From NCBI RefSeq assembly GCF_046614695.1, contig NZ_JBKKHQ010000007.1, positions 124,001 through 188,000 on the forward strand: 64,000 nt of DNA, written 5' to 3'. The notes below the pieces were generated by a model. It did no database searches. It saw only the letters and a list, made by a program, of their open reading frames with translations, and was not told the DNA's origin. The stretch comes from Pokkaliibacter sp046614695 (GTDB taxonomy: Bacteria > Pseudomonadota > Gammaproteobacteria > Pseudomonadales > Balneatricaceae). This document shows, one piece after another, positions 53,257 to 61,569 of this stretch. Made by a program: the position numbers and the translations under genes. Within the stretch, counting starts at the first letter, position 1, and every line of letters starts with the position of its first letter.

Positions 53257-53850
53257 ATGTGGACTGAAGTAGAACGTCGCCTGAAGCACCTGCCACGCCG
53301 GCGAATGGGGGAAGGTCGTCCGCAGGCGGGCGTGCTTATTGCTATCACCCGAAACGAATCTGAACCGCACCTGATTCTTACTCAGCGCGCCTCTACGCTC
53401 TCAACCCATGGCGGAGAGGTGGCTTTTCCCGGCGGTAAGCGCGATCCGGAAGATGACTCTCTTCTGGCAACGGCGCTGCGGGAAGCCGAGGAAGAGATTG
53501 GTTTATCTCCTGATGCTGTCACCGTGCTGGGTATCGCCAATCCGGTCATTTCGCGTTGGGGGTTACAAGTCACGCCAGTGATCGGGCTGGTGGATGCTGA
53601 GGTTCCCCTGCGTATTAATGATGCCGAAATCGCCTCGGTGTTTCGTGTGCCTCTTAGCTTCTTTATGAAAAGCCGACCGAGCCGTATTGATGAAATTGAC
53701 CTGCGGGGTATTCAGGCGGCAATCCCGTGCTGGCATTACGAAGGTTATGAAATCTGGGGGCTTACGGCTTATCTGCTGGCGGAGTTTCTGAATCTGGCCT
53801 TTGATGCGAAGTTTGCGCTCTATTCAACGCCATCGAATCACCAGAAGTGA
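53257..53850 (+). CDS. CoA pyrophosphatase, Nudix family (NudL-like)
   Basis: A 197-residue Nudix hydrolase with the CoA-specific UPF0035 motif (LTQRASTLSTHGGEVAFPGGK) before a standard Nudix box (GGKRDPEDDSLLATALREAEEEIGL, read in part). It should cleave CoA or oxidised CoA to 4'-phosphopantetheine and 3',5'-ADP. ATG 53257 follows AGG; a GTG one codon earlier is possible. Its last 89 bases overlap the end of the antisense yidD gene. Confidence 0.93.
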   Translation: MWTEVERRLKHLPRRRMGEGRPQAGVLIAITRNESEPHLILTQRASTLSTHGGEVAFPGGKRDPEDDSLLATALREAEEEIGLSPDAVTVLGIANPVISRWGLQVTPVIGLVDAEVPLRINDAEIASVFRVPLSFFMKSRPSRIDEIDLRGIQAAIPCWHYEGYEIWGLTAYLLAEFLNLAFDAKFALYSTPSNHQK

Positions 53851-54163
53851 GGCCTTCCCGGGGCTCCGCATCCGGTGTCCCGGGAACGGGATCCCAGCCG
53901 TGGGATCGCGCAAAAGGGTGGCAACGAAGCAGACGCCGCAGGGTAAGATAGCCACCCTTGAGGAAACCATGATATTGAAAAGCCTCGATGGCGTATTCCG
54001 AGCAGGTCGGCATGTAACGGCAGTTATTGCCAAGCAGCGGGCTGATCAGCCACTGATACAGCTTCAGCAGGCCCAGACTTAGCCCTATCAGCCAGCGGGA
54101 TAGCCTCCCATGAGCACGCGGAACGGGATTCGCTTTTTGCTGCTGGGGATCAGGCCTGCACAT
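53762..54163 (-). CDS. yidD: Membrane protein insertion efficiency factor YidD
   Basis: A 133-residue protein with the YidD core (LLKLYQWLISPLLGNNCRYMPTCSEYAIEA, read in part, and LLRCHPFARSHGWDPVP) carrying the family cysteines. YidD helps YidC insert membrane proteins. The family is usually about 85 residues; here a C-terminal tail of about 35 residues is added, and it is encoded antisense to the 3' end of the Nudix gene. The gene is not next to rpmH-rnpA-yidC, its normal place. ATG 54163 starts the frame. Confidence 0.88.
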   Translation of the reverse strand: MCRPDPQQQKANPVPRAHGRLSRWLIGLSLGLLKLYQWLISPLLGNNCRYMPTCSEYAIEAFQYHGFLKGGYLTLRRLLRCHPFARSHGWDPVPGTPDAEPREGLTSGDSMALNRAQTSHQRPDSETPPADKP

Positions 54164-54291
54164 CGTTACTTTTCTCTGCCACTATGCTCTCTGTCACTAT
54201 TGTCTCTTTCACCGTCTGCAGCGCGAGTGGAGCAATATCTGTCTCGCTGCACTTATCCATGATGCCAACGATTAGACTGCCTGTTTTGCCT

Positions 54292-54888
54292 ATGAATGAT
54301 CAAAGCTTGAACTCCGCCTCATCGACTGACCACTTCTGGTACTTCGGTTATGGCTCACTGGTCAACGACCGCACCCGCCCAGCCGATACGGTAGCTCAGG
54401 CTTATGAACTCCAGGGCTGGCGCCGACGCTGGAGTCACCGGGTGTTTACCGCTGAAGGTCAGGGGCACACCTCATTAACCGTTCATGCTGATGATAGCTG
54501 CAGCATTCTGGGTGTATTGGTGCAGTCGCCCAAAGTGCATCTTCCTGCGCTGGATGAACGGGAGGTGGGCTACCATCGCTATGGGCTGGCGTGTGCTTCG
54601 GCGTTTCTGGGAGCGGATGCATTTCTTTATCACTCGACCCCGGACTATTTTCTGCCTGCGGATGAAGCCTTCCCTATTTTGCAGTCTTACCTGGATGTGG
54701 TGCTTTCAGGTTATTTGCTGCATTACGGTGAAGAGGCCGCCATAGCGTTTATCCAGACCACGGATGGCTGGGATCTGCCCATTCTCAATGATCGCGCTGC
54801 GCCGGTGTATCCGCGTGCCGTTGCTCTCAATGAGGAAACGCTGGCGCATCTTGACCAACTGCTGGCTGAGTACGCCGGGCGAGCGTAA
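54292..54888 (+). CDS. Gamma-glutamylcyclotransferase-like protein
   Basis: A 198-residue protein with the GGCT/AIG2 fold signature FWYFGYGSLVN (residues 14-24) and a following RVF-type strand. The family includes enzymes acting on gamma-glutamyl peptides, such as ChaC and GGCT. A later ALDEREVGYHRY contains the conserved acidic residue expected in the active site. The substrate is unknown. The frame is open to 54184; ATG 54292 is chosen because it begins shortly before the domain, but no clear binding site marks any start. Confidence 0.8.
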   Translation: MNDQSLNSASSTDHFWYFGYGSLVNDRTRPADTVAQAYELQGWRRRWSHRVFTAEGQGHTSLTVHADDSCSILGVLVQSPKVHLPALDEREVGYHRYGLACASAFLGADAFLYHSTPDYFLPADEAFPILQSYLDVVLSGYLLHYGEEAAIAFIQTTDGWDLPILNDRAAPVYPRAVALNEETLAHLDQLLAEYAGRA

Positions 54889-54910
54889 TCCTTTACCTCG
54901 ATGATAATGA

Positions 54911-55333
54911 TTATTGGCCGAGGCGCTGACGAAGCGCATTAAATCTCGCCCGCTTTTCCTCTTCGCTGCCTGGCGCTGGCTCCATGGGGAGAATTGGGTC
55001 GCGTTCGGGAACGATCGGTGCCGAAGCGCCCGCCGGGCGTTGTGGCACTTGCGCCTGGCTTGCCGGTTTAGCCCCGGCCTGTGCTTCGGTATTGGCGGGT
55101 GCCAGAGCGGCAATCGCTGCCTGTTCTTCTTCTGACCACTCCGTTTCATAGAGCGCAGCCGTTAGTACCTGAAGTGCCGACTGCGCCTCTTCGTGATCAG
55201 CCTCACTGAGCTGCTGACCTTGCGCGGTCAGCTTCTTCTCAATAGCCATTGTGGCTTTAGCCACTTTGACCGGATCGGGGCGAGGGCCCAGAGAGTCGAC
55301 CCATTGCTGGGCATCATGGGCGTTGAGCGCCAT
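54911..55333 (-). CDS. Hypothetical protein, Ala/Pro-rich
   Basis: A 140-residue protein that I do not recognise. The first 75 residues are helical (HDAQQWVDSLGPRPDPVKVAKATMAIEKKL, read in part). The remainder is an Ala/Pro/Gln-rich disordered segment ending in a short basic helix (RARFNALRQRLGQ). There is no signal or TM segment. GGAG lies seven bases before ATG 55333. It is convergent with the GGCT-like gene and downstream of the LysR regulator on the same strand. Confidence 0.65.
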   Translation of the reverse strand: MALNAHDAQQWVDSLGPRPDPVKVAKATMAIEKKLTAQGQQLSEADHEEAQSALQVLTAALYETEWSEEEQAAIAALAPANTEAQAGAKPASQAQVPQRPAGASAPIVPERDPILPMEPAPGSEEEKRARFNALRQRLGQ

Positions 55334-55383
55334 GGTACTGCTCCTGATAAAGGGTTTTAAATGTTGCGGGTCTGCTTACAGGC

Positions 55384-56280
55384 TCACAACGCCCATGGCG
55401 TGTGATCCTTAAAAAACCTGGCCAGAAAATCCACAAAACGGGTGATTTTCGGCGGTACGTGCGCCCGATGCAAATAAAGCGCATAAATGCCGAGCGGCGG
55501 CCGTTCAATCGAGGTCAGGATCGGTTGTAAACGCTTCTCTCGAATATAGGGCGCGGCGAGAAACATCGGTTTGGAGATGATGCCCTGTCCAAGAGCGGCG
55601 GCTTCGCAAAGCGCCCGGCCGTTATTGCAGGAAAAGCGGCTGGTGGGTAATGCACGAAGACGTTCATCTTCTCCGGCTGGCAGAAATTTGATGTCAGTGA
55701 GGAGATAGTGCAGCACCTGATGATGTGCCAGATCTTCCGGGGTTTTGGGTTCGCCGTGCTTTTTCAGATACTCCGGCGAGGCGAGATAGGCGCGTTCTGA
55801 CTGTGCCAGCCGTTTGGCTACCAGACTTGAATCTTTCAGGTCGCCGATACGAATGGCGACATCCATTCCGCGTTCAATCAGGTTGAGGCGTTCATCACTC
55901 AGATGCAGCTCGATGCTCACGTCCGGATAGGCATTCTGAAAAGCGGCCACTGGCTCCATCAGGTACATGCCGCCAAAGTCCACAGGCGCTGTTACGCGAA
56001 TGAGCCCCTTGGCCTTGTTACCAAATTCGCTGACAGAAGCTTCCAGCGTATTAATGTCCTGAAGTATGGGGCGACACTTCTGATAATAAGCCTGTCCGGC
56101 TTCGGTAAGCGTCACTTTACGCGTCGTGCGGTTGAGCAGTCGTACGCCAAGATGGCTTTCCAACGCACTGATTTGTTTACTGATTTGTGCTGGCGAGAGA
56201 TTCATTTCCCGTGCGGCAGCCGCAAAGTTGTTGGACTCGGTAACCTTGCAGAAGCTCTGCATGGCGATCAGGAGATTCAT
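55384..56280 (-). CDS. LysR-family transcriptional regulator
   Basis: A 298-residue LysR regulator. The winged HTH is at residues 1-60 (NNFAAAAREMNLSPAQISKQISALE, read in part, and GVRLLNRTTRKVTLTEAG) and the effector domain follows from about 90. It belongs to the CrgA/DmlR-like group by its VTAPVDFGG... GMDVAIRIGDLKDSSLVAKRL pattern (read in part). It diverges from yceI. A palindrome with T-N11-A spacing lies 9-25 bases upstream of its start and suggests autoregulation. Confidence 0.93.
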   Translation of the reverse strand: MNLLIAMQSFCKVTESNNFAAAAREMNLSPAQISKQISALESHLGVRLLNRTTRKVTLTEAGQAYYQKCRPILQDINTLEASVSEFGNKAKGLIRVTAPVDFGGMYLMEPVAAFQNAYPDVSIELHLSDERLNLIERGMDVAIRIGDLKDSSLVAKRLAQSERAYLASPEYLKKHGEPKTPEDLAHHQVLHYLLTDIKFLPAGEDERLRALPTSRFSCNNGRALCEAAALGQGIISKPMFLAAPYIREKRLQPILTSIERPPLGIYALYLHRAHVPPKITRFVDFLARFFKDHTPWAL

Positions 56281-56288
56281 GTTTGATT

Positions 56289-56305
56289 ATTTCCTTTTTG
56301 GAAAT
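56289..56305. promoter_or_regulatory. Candidate LysR-type binding palindrome
   Basis: ATTTCC-TTTTT-GGAAAT is a perfect 6-base inverted repeat around five T residues. It contains a T-N11-A core (56291 to 56303), the consensus layout of LysR sites, and lies between the divergent lysR-type and yceI genes. AAGGAAA on the minus strand may double as the regulator's ribosome binding site. Confidence 0.5.
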
Positions 56306-56420
56306 GATCACTCCATCTTAGAGTGGTTAATGGCGCTAATCCATTCCCCTATACTGGTTTTCATCCTTTTTTCAAAGGTCACGTGTACCCCTTACGATCA
56401 CAGGTCCCGGAGAGTTAATA

Positions 56421-56984
56421 ATGAAAACCTTACTGTGCGCTTCTGCTCTGACTCTGGCTGCTTTTGCAGCATCTGCCCAGGCTGCTGATTACAGCGTTGA
56501 TCCTGCGCACTCCAGCGTCTCTTTCACCATTGGTCACCTGGGTACCAGCGTGACTCTTGGCCAGTTCCGTAAGTTCTCCGGCGATTACAGCCTGGATGAA
56601 ACCAACCCGGCGGCATCCAGCGTCAAGCTGACTATTGACAGCGCCAGTGTTGATACCAACTACGAGCCACGTGACAAGCACCTGTCCAGCCCCGACTTTC
56701 TGGATGTAAAACAGTTCCCTGAAATTACTTTCACCAGCACGGCGTATGAAGGCACTGCGGATGCGGGCAAACTGACTGGCGATATGACCCTGCACGGCGT
56801 TACCAAACCTGTGTCCTTCGATGTGAAAAAGATTGGTGAAGGCAAGGATCCCTGGGGCGGCTACCGCTCCGGCTTTGTAGCTACCACCACCATCAAGCGC
56901 TCTGAGTTCGGTATCACCAATTTCATTCCAGGTGTCACCGATGAGACTGATCTGACCGTGCGCATCGAAGGCGTTCGCAAGTAA
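56421..56984 (+). CDS. yceI: YceI-family periplasmic lipid-binding protein
   Basis: A 187-residue YceI lipocalin-like protein. The signal peptide is cleaved after AQA near residue 21. The mature part begins ADYSVDPAHSSVSFTIGHLG and has FLDVKQFPEITFTST, GDMTLHGVTKPVSFDVKK and IKRSEFGITNFIPGVTDETDL (read in part), the usual family blocks. The beta barrel binds a long isoprenoid or similar amphiphile. GGAG lies eight bases before ATG. It diverges from the LysR regulator and is followed after 33 bases by a membrane protein gene. Confidence 0.95.
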   Translation: MKTLLCASALTLAAFAASAQAADYSVDPAHSSVSFTIGHLGTSVTLGQFRKFSGDYSLDETNPAASSVKLTIDSASVDTNYEPRDKHLSSPDFLDVKQFPEITFTSTAYEGTADAGKLTGDMTLHGVTKPVSFDVKKIGEGKDPWGGYRSGFVATTTIKRSEFGITNFIPGVTDETDLTVRIEGVRK

Positions 56985-57017
56985 TCACGCTTGAGAGCAA
57001 CCTAAGCAGGAGGTGTT

Positions 57018-57812
57018 ATGTACGGAGAATCCTCAGGGATCTTTGCACTGTTAATTCCGGTGATTGTCTGGCCGTTGCTGGTCGCTGTGCCACTGGGCGC
57101 CGTGCTCTATCTCTGGCGACCCCGGCTGGCACCTTTTGCCATCGCCGCTGGCATGATGATGGCGATTGTCGGTCTGCATGGCAGTTGGCAGCCAGTGCCT
57201 CGTCAGGCGCTGGACTGGATGTTTTGGGCGGTCCTGCTGCCACCACTGGCATCGCTGATCAGGCCAATGCAGCCTTTGGCTCAGGCCCTGGCGTCGGTGT
57301 TGGGGCTGGCTGTTGTTGGCTGGGTTTTGTGGGCGCGGATGCCATTCTCGCATCAGCTGCTCTGGCTGGTGTGTGCGCTGGCCTACGCCATCCTGATGCA
57401 GCTGGCCTGGGACAAGACCGGTAAGGCGCGCTTTAACGAACTGGGATTGATGCTGAGCAGTGCATTGTTGGCAGTCGCAACGGCGCTGGGAGGCTCTATC
57501 CTGATTGGTCAGGTGATTGGTGCACTAACGGCGATCACCGTTGCCCTGATGTTCCTGCCGATTCTGCGTGGCAATGCGCCGGTACTCAGTGCTCCGCTGC
57601 TGGCCGTATCGCTTTCCGTGCTGCTGATGCTGGCGGGCTATGCCTATGCCTTTGTGGATGTGCCTTTGCTGGCTATCAGTGGGGCTGTGGTGTTACCGAT
57701 GCTGGCGACATCTCAGCGCAGTAAACCCTTGCTGGCGATTATCCTTCTGGCCATCGGATTAGGCTTAATGGCCTGGCAATTGTGGCCGCAGAGTAATGCC
57801 TACGGCTATTGA
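57018..57812 (+). CDS. Polytopic membrane protein of unknown function
   Basis: A 264-residue protein with about eight or nine hydrophobic segments filling almost the whole length (e.g. PVIVWPLLVAVPLGAVLYLW at 14-33). No transporter motif or charged catalytic residue in a TM is seen. AGGAGG precedes the ATG, one of the strongest binding sites in the window. It is close behind yceI and may share its transcript. A terminator follows. Confidence 0.75.
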   Translation: MYGESSGIFALLIPVIVWPLLVAVPLGAVLYLWRPRLAPFAIAAGMMMAIVGLHGSWQPVPRQALDWMFWAVLLPPLASLIRPMQPLAQALASVLGLAVVGWVLWARMPFSHQLLWLVCALAYAILMQLAWDKTGKARFNELGLMLSSALLAVATALGGSILIGQVIGALTAITVALMFLPILRGNAPVLSAPLLAVSLSVLLMLAGYAYAFVDVPLLAISGAVVLPMLATSQRSKPLLAIILLAIGLGLMAWQLWPQSNAYGY

Positions 57813-57831
57813 TCAGAACGCTTTCCTCATT

Positions 57832-57861
57832 AAAAAGCCCTGCATCTGCAGGGCTTTTTTT
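57832..57861. terminator. Bidirectional terminator before ndh
   Basis: AGCCCTGC / GCAGGGCT with loop ATCT is flanked by A5 and T7. It lies between convergent genes. Confidence 0.93.
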
Positions 57862-57887
57862 GTGGTCTGCATGACCTGGAAAGCGTC

Positions 57888-59252
57888 TTAATGCAGTTTC
57901 AGGCGCGGGCGAATCACTTTATGAATGCGGTCCACAATGGCTTTGAGTACGGTGCTTGGTAAACCATGCAGTGCCATCTGATGCATACGGTAGAGGGAAA
58001 TATAGGCAAAGCGTGCTAAGTGGCCTTCGATAAAGAAGCTGCCCGAGGTCAGATTGCCCATCAGGTTGCCGACGGTTTTGAAACGGCTGAGTGATACCAG
58101 CGAGCCATGATCCTTGTAATGGAAGGCTTTCAGCTCCTTGCCTTCCAGCTGGCGAATCAGATTCTCTGCCACCAGTGACGCCATCTGGTGAGCGGCCTGA
58201 GCACGAGGAGGAACCCATTTGTTTTCACCCATCGGGCAACCGGCACAGTCACCAATCGCATAGATACGATGGTCGCGCGTGGTGTGCAGGGTGGACTCTG
58301 TCACCAGTTGATTGAGCTTGTTGGTCTCAAGCCCATCCAGTTCCTTGAGAAAGACCGGCGCCTTGATGCCCGCAGCCCAAACAGCGATATCGGCTTTGAT
58401 CAGACCGTCTTCCTTGGTCATCAGTCCTTCTTTACTGGCTTCGGTGATCATGGTCGCGGTACGAACATCCACTCCCAGCTTGGTGAGTTCCTTGTGTGCG
58501 GATTGGCTGATTCGCTCTGACAGGGCGGGCAGAATCCGCGGTCCGGCTTCCACCAGCGTAATGTTGATGTGGCCCGGATCAATGCCCTGAAAGCCAAAGC
58601 TTTCCACTGAACCTGCCGCATTTCGAAGTTCCGCAGCCAGTTCAACGCCGGTGGCACCTGCTCCGACGATGGCAATATTGAGATCCTGTAACTGGTCTTC
58701 CGATGCTTGCTGCACCGACAGGCGCAGGAAATGGTTGAGAAGACGCTGGCGAAAGCGCTCAGCTTGCTCGCGGCTGTCGAGAAAACTGCAATGGCGGCTG
58801 ACGCCGGGAGTGCCAAAATCATTACTCTGACTGCCAAGCGCCATGACCAGATAGTCATAGTGCAGTTTGCGGGCAGGAACCACTGTATCGCCATCACTGT
58901 CGAGCACTGGCGCAAGGGTCAAATGCCTTTCCTCCCGGCTAAGAGCGGTCATGGCACCCAGCTGGAAGTGAAAGTGATGTTTGGCGGCGTGGCCCCGATA
59001 GCTGACCTCATCGATACCCGAGTCCAGCGCGCCGGTTGCCACCTCATGCAGCAGCGGTTTCCAGATGTGGGACTGGCTTCGGTCCACCAGGGTAATGTTG
59101 GCTTTCTTTTTTCGGCCGAGTTTTTTACCAAGATGCGTAGCCAGTTCAAGGCCCCCGGCTCCTCCGCCAACAATGACGATATGCGGCAAGTTTGCATCGT
59201 GAGGGAGCGTCACGGGTAGGGTGGCGTTATCCAGCGGTGTGTCTGTGGTCAT
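57888..59252 (-). CDS. ndh: Type II NADH dehydrogenase
   Basis: A 454-residue NDH-2 that passes electrons from NADH to quinone without pumping protons. The FAD site is HIVIVGGGAGGLELATHLG, the NADH site is NIAIVGAGATGVELAAEL, and the second FAD motif is IYAIGDCAG. The C-terminal membrane-binding helix follows (GHLARFAYISLYRMHQMALHG, read in part). The ATG at 59252 has AGGAT seven bases upstream; a TTG two codons before is less likely. Confidence 0.95.
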   Translation of the reverse strand: MTTDTPLDNATLPVTLPHDANLPHIVIVGGGAGGLELATHLGKKLGRKKKANITLVDRSQSHIWKPLLHEVATGALDSGIDEVSYRGHAAKHHFHFQLGAMTALSREERHLTLAPVLDSDGDTVVPARKLHYDYLVMALGSQSNDFGTPGVSRHCSFLDSREQAERFRQRLLNHFLRLSVQQASEDQLQDLNIAIVGAGATGVELAAELRNAAGSVESFGFQGIDPGHINITLVEAGPRILPALSERISQSAHKELTKLGVDVRTATMITEASKEGLMTKEDGLIKADIAVWAAGIKAPVFLKELDGLETNKLNQLVTESTLHTTRDHRIYAIGDCAGCPMGENKWVPPRAQAAHQMASLVAENLIRQLEGKELKAFHYKDHGSLVSLSRFKTVGNLMGNLTSGSFFIEGHLARFAYISLYRMHQMALHGLPSTVLKAIVDRIHKVIRPRLKLH

Positions 59253-59814
59253 GGACAATATCCTGTAAAGGTAAAGAAGAATTCTGATGGCGGCGCTGGC
59301 AGTTCACTCGGTCTGCTTGCGCATTGCTGTCTGCTTTCGGTGGAAAATCAGGGAGCTTCATCTGCAAAGCGGCTGCGCAAGTGCGCTGGAGCAGGGCTCT
59401 ACTTGAGAGGTTGTGACTCACTCGGTTGTTTTCTTTTCGTATTCATGGCGTCACCTTCGCAGCCTGGATACAACTATAGGATTAGTCTGCGGTTATCGCG
59501 GTAGGAATCAAACCTTTGTTGTGACGAAAGCCGGCTCATGCAGCATCAGCGTATTAGACTTTGTAGTTATTTTACCTTCTTTTGTGGTTGTTATGGGTTT
59601 TGAGGTGTTGCTTATTGCGTAATGTTTAATACAATGGATCCCGTTCGAGTCTGATGCAGTAATAAAAGGCACATCCCATACGGGGTGTGCCTTTTTTCTT
59701 TTCTGTCAGGCAAATATGAAAAAGCCCACGGCGGTCTTGGCTCATGGGCTCTGGATTTCCTTTTAAAATGAAAGCTCAGGTCTTCTTCGGCTTTCTTTCC
59801 TTGCTTTCCTTTCT
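59253..59814. other. Intergenic region between putP and ndh with a strong hairpin
   Basis: This 562-base region contains the ndh promoter side and a strong hairpin at 59664-59697. A second, weaker inverted repeat (AGCCCA / TGGGCT, about 59725-59750) is also present. The pyrimidine-rich stretch at 59785-59815 reads as a purine-rich 3' end of putP. A 69-codon plus-strand frame at 59413-59622 has no supporting features. No gene is called. Confidence 0.5.
59664..59697. terminator. Strong bidirectional hairpin with U tracts
   Basis: GGCACATCCC / GGGGTGTGCC (one G-U pair) with loop ATAC has AAAA before and TTTTTT after. It could end putP on the minus strand at 120 bases past its stop. On the plus strand no coding gene precedes it. 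Confidence 0.8.
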
Positions 59815-61293
59815 TTAATTATCTTCCCGGGCTTTGGCCTCCGCGTGGCGGGTGAAAGCCTCTGGCGCCTGTGTCAGCAGACTGACAACAAAGATGGCAA
59901 TGGTGGCCAGAATAAAGCCCGGAATAATTTCGTAGAGATCAAAAATCCCTCCGTCGAGATGTTTCCAGATCACCACGGTGATACCGCCGACAAGAATGCC
60001 GGAAAGTGCACCGGAGCGAGTCATACGGCGCCAGTAAAGGGACAACAGCACTGTCGGCCCGAAAGCCGCGCCGAAGCCTGCCCAGGCGTAGGCCACCAGT
60101 TGCAGGACACTGGTTTCCGAGTTCAGCGCCAGCAGAACCGCGAAAAAGGCCAATACCGCCACGGATAAACGTCCCACCAGAATCAGCTCTTTTGCAGAGG
60201 CCTTGGGGCGTACAAAGGGGCGGTAAACGTCCTCGGCGATGATCGATGCTGAGGCCAGTAATTGGGAGTCTGCAGTCGACATGATCGCGGCCAGTACAGC
60301 GGTAAGCAGCATGCCGGTCAGCAAGGGAGAAAATTGCATGTGGGTGAGTTCAATAAAGACGGTTTCCACATCTTTCGGGCTGGTATCGAGATAGCTCTGG
60401 GCAACCCAGCCTGTGAGCAGAGCGCAGGAAAGCACAATGAAGGTCCAGCTCACGGCAATACGGCGTGCGGTGGCTACCTGACGGTCATCCCGGATGGCTT
60501 TAAAGCGGGCAAGAATATGGGGCTGGCCAAAATAACCCAGGCCCCAGGCCAGGAGGGAGATAATGGTCAGAGCGCTTAACGGGTTGCCCTGCGCATCGGT
60601 CCACATATCGAGCATGGCCGGTGAGCGATCCTGCATGGCCAGTGTCACTTCGTGCCAGCCGCCGACATCGCCCATGGCATGCAGGCTGACCAGTGCCAGC
60701 GCAAAAGCGATCATCAATGCCTGAACCACATCCGTCCAGCTGACCGCCAGAAAGCCGCCGAGGAAAACGTAAATCACAATAACAATCGCGCCGAGGCAGA
60801 CGGCCCAGGTGTAGCTGATATCAAAAACCGCTTCGAAGAGTTTGCCCTGAGCGACCAGCCCCGCGCTGACATAAAAAAGAAAGAAGAAGAGGGTGAAGAG
60901 CGAGGAGGCGACGCGCAGGCGATTGGATCCATCCCGGAAGCGGTTGCTGAAGTAGGTGGGCAGTGTCAGGGCGTCATCGGCGACGGCGGAGTAAACACGC
61001 AAACGGCGAGCGACCAGTAACCAGTTCAGCCAGGTGCCGACCAGCAGGCCGATCACAATCCAGGTGGCTTCAAAGCCGGCAATCAGGGCGTAGCCCGGCA
61101 ATCCCAGCATCAGCCAGCCACTCATATCGGAGGCTCCGGCCGAGACCGCTACCGGAAAAGGCCCAAGACGACGGCCGCCCAGGGCATAGTCCGAGAGACT
61201 TTTCATGCGGCGATAGGCCAGAAAGCCAATGGCCAGCATCAGGCCCAGATACACCACAAAGGCGATGGCGGTGGTCATTGTGTCTTGAGGCAT
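59815..61293 (-). CDS. putP: Sodium/proline symporter
   Basis: A 492-residue sodium:solute symporter with about 13 TM segments. It shows the SSF motifs DYALGGRRLGPFPVAVSAGASDMSGWLML (read in part), QALMIAFALALVSLHA, GWGLGYFGQPHI-like AWGLGYFGQPHILARFKAI and TADSQLLASAS. These match PutP closely, so proline uptake for osmoprotection or catabolism is likely. The frame is open earlier, but ATG 61293 has GGGAGGG six bases upstream. Confidence 0.93.
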   Translation of the reverse strand: MPQDTMTTAIAFVVYLGLMLAIGFLAYRRMKSLSDYALGGRRLGPFPVAVSAGASDMSGWLMLGLPGYALIAGFEATWIVIGLLVGTWLNWLLVARRLRVYSAVADDALTLPTYFSNRFRDGSNRLRVASSLFTLFFFLFYVSAGLVAQGKLFEAVFDISYTWAVCLGAIVIVIYVFLGGFLAVSWTDVVQALMIAFALALVSLHAMGDVGGWHEVTLAMQDRSPAMLDMWTDAQGNPLSALTIISLLAWGLGYFGQPHILARFKAIRDDRQVATARRIAVSWTFIVLSCALLTGWVAQSYLDTSPKDVETVFIELTHMQFSPLLTGMLLTAVLAAIMSTADSQLLASASIIAEDVYRPFVRPKASAKELILVGRLSVAVLAFFAVLLALNSETSVLQLVAYAWAGFGAAFGPTVLLSLYWRRMTRSGALSGILVGGITVVIWKHLDGGIFDLYEIIPGFILATIAIFVVSLLTQAPEAFTRHAEAKAREDN

Positions 61294-61569
61294 CGTCATC
61301 CCTCCCTTATAAACCGGTCCGTTATGCGGGGGCATTATCCTGTTTCAGCGACGGTTGGCTACCATCCTGTCGTACTTTGTGCACCGCATTATGCTGTGTC
61401 TGTTTCTTCACTATAGTGTAAGGAGCTGTCGTGGGTGAACCTGCGGTCTCAGGCAGGCAGAAGTTCGTTTTGAGGTATGACAGCTGGCAAAGGGCCGTTA
61501 TCATGCACTGTTTAGACCGTGCTGGAAGGGAGTCCTGTCGGTGAAGTCTGTTATGTGGAGAGTATGGGC

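Noticed and set aside
59413..59622. Possible 69-residue protein in the putP-ndh gap
   Set aside because: No ribosome binding site, no family resemblance and unusual composition; treated as non-coding.
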